Origin: Ardenticatenales bacterium
Lineage (GTDB): Bacteria > Chloroflexota > Anaerolineae > Promineifilales > UBA4811
Length of the DNA stretch: 9,480 nucleotides
Direction: 5' to 3'
NCBI GenBank assembly: GCA_030667645.1
Contig: DAOUVM010000064.1
Location: 1 to 9,480, forward strand
A model generated the notes under the pieces. That model made no database searches. It was not told where the DNA came from and was given only the letters and a program-made list of their open reading frames with translations. Shown one piece after another: positions 5,187 to 9,480 of this stretch. Position 1 is the first letter of the stretch. Each line of letters opens with the position of its first letter. The translations under genes were made by a program, and so were the position numbers.

Positions 5187-8100
5187 TTAGGGCGCGAATC
5201 CGAGCACCCGGTTGTTGCCAGCATCAGACACGTAGATCGTCCCATCCTCACCAACCGCTATCCCGGTAGGCAGCGCCATCCCATCCGACTCGGTGCTGTA
5301 TTGGCCAAAGCCGAACTGATACTCGCCGTCGGAATCAAAGACCAATACTCGGTATAGCTCGGGATCAGTGATATATACACGCCCGACCAGATCGGTCGCC
5401 AAGAAGGGTTTGTTGTTGACCGATTGCCCGAACCAGGCTTCGACCGGGAATTGCCGCACAAAGTTGTGATTCCGGTCAAAAACATCCACCCGGCCGTTCC
5501 AGGTATCCGCCACGTAGATCAGGCCGTCGGGACCCACGTCCAATCCCACCGGTTCGTCGATCTGACCATCCAGCGGACCACCCTGACCAAAGACATCTAT
5601 GTGGCTACCATCCAGTCCGAATACCTGCACGCGCTTGTTGCCGGTGTCCGTGACATAGAGCAGACCGTCTGGACTGATGGCAACGTCACGCGGGCCGTAA
5701 AAGAAACCCATATCGCCGGAGATCTGGTCTGGTCCCACTTGGCGGAACTGTCCCCACACCTGTAGGGGTTCCCCCAAGGGGGAGAAGCTCTGGATCCGAT
5801 GATTCCACGTGTCGGCCACGTACACCGTGCCGTCGGCCGCTACGGCGACGCCCCACGGTTCCTTGAACTGCCCGGCACCCAACGGAAGCGGACCGCTGCC
5901 ATCCGGGTCCACGCAGCCGGCACCGCCCTCACCCAGGTCACAGAAACCACCCCATTCGCGGACAAATTGGCCATCGGTCCGAAAAACCTGGATCCGATGG
6001 TTGCCTGAATCAGCCACATAGATCAGGTCGTCCAAGCCCAGTGCGATGCCCCGCGGCGCCTGGAGCTGACCGGCCGCCGGTCCGGACTCTCCAATCACTT
6101 GGGCGGCGAGCAGGTCCGGCCGAAAAGCCTCTTCGTAGGGGTCCTCTATCGAGAACTCGGCCACAGATGGCCCAACACCATAGTCCCAAAGCTGGGCAGC
6201 CACGTCCTTGCGCACATAGAGCCGCATCTGATGTCGCAGCGGCCATGAGGCCAGGGAAAAATCCCGGCCGGTTACCTCAGCGTAGCGCGTATAGTCGCGG
6301 TTTACCAGAATATCCCACAGGGCGACCCGCATCTCCGGATCGGTGAGCGCCCCCTTGATCCGATCCCAGGTGAGGTTCTTATAATCCTCCATGGGCCACC
6401 ACACAAAGGTGTACTCAAAGACATGAAATCGGTTGCCAACATAGGGATCCACCTTGGCCCAGTTCTTGTCGCCCACGAGGGCGATGGGAACATCAAGGCT
6501 GTCACGGCTCGGATTCTCGGCAAAGTAGACCTTGTTGGGATAGTTGCGCAGGTACCACCAGAAGGGCCAGGAGACATCATTGTCAAAGGCGATGCGGATG
6601 CCCAGGTCGCCATTCATCCGCATTGAGATCTCCTCAATCTGTTCCATGACCAACCTGGTCCCGGGAGCGCCATGAGCGTACACCATGTGCTCCTTGGCGG
6701 TATCATAATTGATGTAGCTGGCCATCCATGCAGCGCGCATAGTCAACACACTGAGGAATGCACAGCCGGACAACGCCAGAATCCGCAGCCCATCTCGCGC
6801 CGAGAGCCGGTCCACGAGACGGACGAGAGCAATGCTGCCCGCCACCATAACGACGAGCCCTCCAAGCGCCCGGCCGATGACAATCAGACTGTCCAGTTGC
6901 TGACTGCCCAGCTTGAGCTGCCCGGACACAACCGGCCCGATGCCAAGAACGAGAGCAGCGAGCAGGATCGGAGATAAAATGACCAGCGCCCACCCCCCTG
7001 TCTTCCAGATTGTCTCCCATCGGCCCGGGGTGGCAGACTGGAGCAGCCGACCGAGGCACCAGCCGGCGAGCAGGATCATGGGGATGGCAAAGTGAACCGT
7101 CAACCAGCCCATCTTTTCGCCCGCATAGGAGTAGACGGTCCAGGTCAGAATGGTCCACCAGAGGACAAAGGGGATAAACCCAAACAGGCTCTCTTGATCG
7201 TTGCGGTCTATGCGAAACCCGCGCGAGAAGAATCGACCGATCAGCGCCAAACCCCTGTCACGGACCGCCCAGACTACTCCGGCGACGACTGCCCCGATGA
7301 GGGGCAGGAACTCATATATGGGCACCAAGTAGAGGTAAAAGTAACTGGGCTGCCCACCGCGCTGCACTTCTTGCTGCACCAGCCAGTAACCCAGCGAGCC
7401 GATCCAGCCGGTGGCAAACCCCTGGCCGTTGGTAAAGACAGTGGTAAAGAGCACCGTGAAAATGGTGTAAAAAACGCCAGCCACTCCCAGCCAGCGTCGC
7501 CCATCCCACCAGAGCCCCACGACGGCCGAAACAGCAAGCATCGGCAGCAGAACGGCGGCCGAGCGGACCACTCCCGAGTTGGGAGCTTGCGCCAGACTGG
7601 TCACGGTCCAAGCAACGATGAGGGGAACCGTGATTGCATAGCCCACCGTCGCCCAGGTAATTGCGGGCAGCGAGGCGCGGCCGTCCATTGCACTCTGGGC
7701 ACTCGCGCGCCTGCGATGCAGGAAAAAGAGAAAAAGCGGAACGACAAGCAGGTAGATCCACGCGGCCGTCAGCGCGCCACCCACGGCCAGAGACTGCAGG
7801 CTGAACGAGTAGTCCAAGGGGTCGACGCCGAGGAGTTTCAGGGGCACCGGAGCCACAAACGGCAATAGCAGGGTGCTGAACAGAATAATCAGGTCAAACT
7901 CGGCCATGCTGCGCACTTTGTCCCGCGCCCCCACCAGGGCAGCGATGACAGCAAGCGCGAGAGCCGCTGCGGAAACCACTCCGCCGACACCCTGTACGAA
8001 CGTCCATTCCTGGCCGGGCGGACTTGCCTCAGCGGAGGCGACCGGCTCGGCTGCTGGATCGAGTGCCGCCCCGGCGGCCGCCCGCTCCGATATGCCCTGT

Positions 8101-8900
8101 CCCACCATCCCTGCGCCGAAGACCAGTGCACCCACTAGAATCCCCATCAGACCGATCTGAAACCAGAGGCGCATCCGCGCTCCGGGCCATTGAGCGCCGA
8201 GTAGCCTCGCTACCAGGCGCAGAGACACAAAGCTGCCAAAGATGGCCACGTAGAGAAAAGCAACCTCTTTGGTAGCGAACATCAACGAGAGCGCGCCGGC
8301 GAACCAGTAGAGATACTTTTCGCGGCGGTTTCGCAGGTAAGACCACACACAGATGACCAAGATCATGGACCAAACGATGACCGGAATATCCATCCGGAGG
8401 TAACGCGAGTAGTAGAGCAGCGACGGAGAGATGAGGAGCAAGAATGAGGTACCCAATGCTCCCATGCGGCCGAGTTGGCGGCGCAATAGGTAGGGCAACG
8501 CAACCAAGATGACACCCAGGATAGCGACCGGCAGCCGCGCAGAGGCGTCACTATCTCCGAACAGCCAGTAAGAGAGTGCGGAAGCATGAAAGAGGAATGG
8601 CCCATGCATCAGAGGGGTATGACTGAACCCCTGTCCATCGTACAACTCCCAAGAATAGCGGGTGTGCAGACTCTCATCGTGGCTTTGCACCCGCACCCCC
8701 AAGTCCGCAAAGCGGCTGCCGATGGCCAGGGCGATAAAGAGAAGATACAGGGCCAGTTCCCAGTTGACGCCCCATAGCCTCCGATCGAGCCAGCCATGCA
8801 CCTCGGCGGGGGGGGATGCGTCCAAGTTGCCCGGGTCTCCGGGCGAGTCTGGAGCGACACTGTGCTGATCCATCTTGTCTTGACTAGTGCTAACTGTCAT
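5187..8900 (-). CDS. Agl23-like GT-C membrane protein fused to six-bladed NHL propeller
   Basis: 1237 residues. A soluble N terminus (1-45) is followed by about 15-17 hydrophobic segments (47 to 728), an outer soluble region (about 729-930) and a C-terminal NHL propeller. The first outer loop has the GT39-type acidic motif (SHDESLH, D75-E76) and HTPLMHGPF; later come YSRYLRMDIP, ATKEVAFLY and AGEKMGWLTVHF. These match the TIGR03663/Agl23-like group, related to dolichyl-phosphate-mannose mannosyltransferases, which would use a lipid-linked sugar at the outer membrane face. Six NHL blades are seen, near 945-980, 1010-1043, 1066-1098, 1113-1146, 1160-1193 and 1205-1237, each with YVAD- or YITD-like and N-x-R-[IV]-x-[VSG]-F cores; blade 5 is the most diverged. 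An Ala/Pro-rich linker lies at 271-298. The ATG at 8900 is preceded by GAGGTG and overlaps the upstream anti-sigma-like gene by 11 bp, implying translational coupling. Sugar donor, acceptor and propeller ligand are unknown; catalytic activity is inferred. Confidence 0.87.
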   Translation of the reverse strand: MTVSTSQDKMDQHSVAPDSPGDPGNLDASPPAEVHGWLDRRLWGVNWELALYLLFIALAIGSRFADLGVRVQSHDESLHTRYSWELYDGQGFSHTPLMHGPFLFHASALSYWLFGDSDASARLPVAILGVILVALPYLLRRQLGRMGALGTSFLLLISPSLLYYSRYLRMDIPVIVWSMILVICVWSYLRNRREKYLYWFAGALSLMFATKEVAFLYVAIFGSFVSLRLVARLLGAQWPGARMRLWFQIGLMGILVGALVFGAGMVGQGISERAAAGAALDPAAEPVASAEASPPGQEWTFVQGVGGVVSAAALALAVIAALVGARDKVRSMAEFDLIILFSTLLLPFVAPVPLKLLGVDPLDYSFSLQSLAVGGALTAAWIYLLVVPLFLFFLHRRRASAQSAMDGRASLPAITWATVGYAITVPLIVAWTVTSLAQAPNSGVVRSAAVLLPMLAVSAVVGLWWDGRRWLGVAGVFYTIFTVLFTTVFTNGQGFATGWIGSLGYWLVQQEVQRGGQPSYFYLYLVPIYEFLPLIGAVVAGVVWAVRDRGLALIGRFFSRGFRIDRNDQESLFGFIPFVLWWTILTWTVYSYAGEKMGWLTVHFAIPMILLAGWCLGRLLQSATPGRWETIWKTGGWALVILSPILLAALVLGIGPVVSGQLKLGSQQLDSLIVIGRALGGLVVMVAGSIALVRLVDRLSARDGLRILALSGCAFLSVLTMRAAWMASYINYDTAKEHMVYAHGAPGTRLVMEQIEEISMRMNGDLGIRIAFDNDVSWPFWWYLRNYPNKVYFAENPSRDSLDVPIALVGDKNWAKVDPYVGNRFHVFEYTFVWWPMEDYKNLTWDRIKGALTDPEMRVALWDILVNRDYTRYAEVTGRDFSLASWPLRHQMRLYVRKDVAAQLWDYGVGPSVAEFSIEDPYEEAFRPDLLAAQVIGESGPAAGQLQAPRGIALGLDDLIYVADSGNHRIQVFRTDGQFVREWGGFCDLGEGGAGCVDPDGSGPLPLGAGQFKEPWGVAVAADGTVYVADTWNHRIQSFSPLGEPLQVWGQFRQVGPDQISGDMGFFYGPRDVAISPDGLLYVTDTGNKRVQVFGLDGSHIDVFGQGGPLDGQIDEPVGLDVGPDGLIYVADTWNGRVDVFDRNHNFVRQFPVEAWFGQSVNNKPFLATDLVGRVYITDPELYRVLVFDSDGEYQFGFGQYSTESDGMALPTGIAVGEDGTIYVSDAGNNRVLGFAP

Positions 8901-9480
8901 TCAACACCTCAAACTGGTGGGCATCCCGCTCGCCGTTGTCGGGCCGGGAAGCTTCTCGACGTACATCTTTTGGAACCGCAACCAGACGGAGCTGCGGAAG
9001 GGAGCTGATCGACACCGGCTCTGGAGTCCCACCGGCAGCCGAGGGGGGAGCGACGGCAGCCACGGTCAACCAACTGGGAGTCGGCGAAGGCTGGGGGGAG
9101 GTCGGCGTGAGGGATGCCGTCGGTGCGGAGGTAGTGGCGGCCGCAGTGGGCGTATCGGTGCTCATCAGCCAGCCATCAAACTGCCGAGCGGTCCCCAGCA
9201 CACCGGCAAAAAGGAGCAGTGCGACGACGCAGCCGACAAGCGCGGCCTTCCACTGAAACCACCAACTCAGCCGCGACCGGGGAGCAGAAAGCTGCACCGC
9301 AGCCGCCACTCCGGGCCACAACGCATCGAGCCGTCCAGATGGGGCGCCGGTCGCCCGCCGCAATGCGGTCGTCAGGCATTCGGTGCGCTCTAATTCAATC
9401 TGGACCAGTTTCCGGCATCTCGGGCAGCGGGCTATATGCTGCTCGATGCTCTGCCTCTTGCCCGGCGGCAGCAATTCCAA
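8890..9480 (-). CDS. Anti-sigma-factor-like zf-HC2 membrane protein (5' truncated)
   Basis: The frame is open to the window edge, so the start is missing; 196 residues are visible. Near the edge, GKRQSIEQHIARCPRCRKLV carries H15-x3-C19-x2-C22, the core of the zinc-binding anti-sigma (zf-HC2) domain; the usual first Cys/His would lie beyond the window. A single membrane segment follows at about residues 77-97 (AALVGCVVALLLFAGVLG), then a Pro/Thr/Ser/Ala-rich stretch (about 108-160) and a short polar C terminus, predicted outside the membrane. Proteins of this plan hold an ECF sigma factor at the membrane until an envelope signal frees it; the sigma gene would be expected just upstream, outside the window. 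The last codons overlap the ATG of the Agl23-like gene by 11 bp, so both come from one mRNA. Some zf-HC2 membrane proteins have no known sigma partner, so the anti-sigma role is an inference. Confidence 0.8.
   Translation of the reverse strand: MELLPPGKRQSIEQHIARCPRCRKLVQIELERTECLTTALRRATGAPSGRLDALWPGVAAAVQLSAPRSRLSWWFQWKAALVGCVVALLLFAGVLGTARQFDGWLMSTDTPTAAATTSAPTASLTPTSPQPSPTPSWLTVAAVAPPSAAGGTPEPVSISSLPQLRLVAVPKDVRREASRPDNGERDAHQFEVLNDS

Noticed and set aside
7092..7868. A 258-codon plus-strand open frame antisense to the membrane protein
   Set aside because: It mirrors a well-supported transmembrane coding region; its polar, Arg/Gln/Pro-rich translation is what antisense of hydrophobic codons gives.

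Overview
The window is a GC-rich (roughly 58-60%), gene-dense stretch of bacterial chromosome. The suite of proteins points to Chloroflexota (Anaerolineae-like): an S1-domain protein with a charged tail, a large Agl23-like (TIGR03663-type) membrane protein ending in an NHL beta-propeller, and a zinc-finger anti-sigma-like protein. This taxonomic guess comes from family resemblance only. No rRNA, tRNA, CRISPR array or insertion sequence was found.

Left part (1-3675). The 3' end of an S1 RNA-binding-domain gene is followed by a textbook intrinsic terminator (669-697). Next comes a full-length RelA/SpoT-family alarmone synthetase (764-2998, +). Its hydrolase domain has lost most of the expected metal- and substrate-binding residues, and its synthetase domain carries a QFDD motif close to the EXDD type of monofunctional RelA. 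It is therefore predicted to make (p)ppGpp and not degrade it. It converges on a CBS-CBS-ACT sensor-like protein (2995-3675, -). The two stop codons interlock in one CTAG.

Middle (3676-5149). A 400-bp divergent intergenic region separates the CBS-ACT gene from a tyrosine recombinase gene (4076-5149, +). Each has a near-consensus sigma70-type promoter with a 17-bp spacer. Between the promoters lies a nested inverted repeat: outer arms of 16 bp with one mismatch (3761-3776 / 3898-3913) surround an almost concentric 21-bp-stem hairpin (3820-3864). This is the least explained structure in the window. The recombinase keeps all catalytic residues, but no other mobile-element gene or direct-repeat attachment site is visible.

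Right part (5187-9480, -). A two-gene operon reads leftwards: an anti-sigma-like protein (zf-HC2 remnant, one membrane segment, Pro/Thr/Ser-rich outer part; its start lies beyond the window) overlaps by 11 bp a 1237-residue GT-C-fold membrane protein with a six-bladed NHL propeller at its C terminus. The overlap implies translational coupling and a shared cell-envelope role.

No complete novel multi-gene system is evident. The best candidates for follow-up are the hydrolase-dead RelA-like enzyme facing a nucleotide-sensor-like partner, the foldback structure between the two divergent promoters, and the GT-C/propeller fusion coupled to an anti-sigma-like gene.
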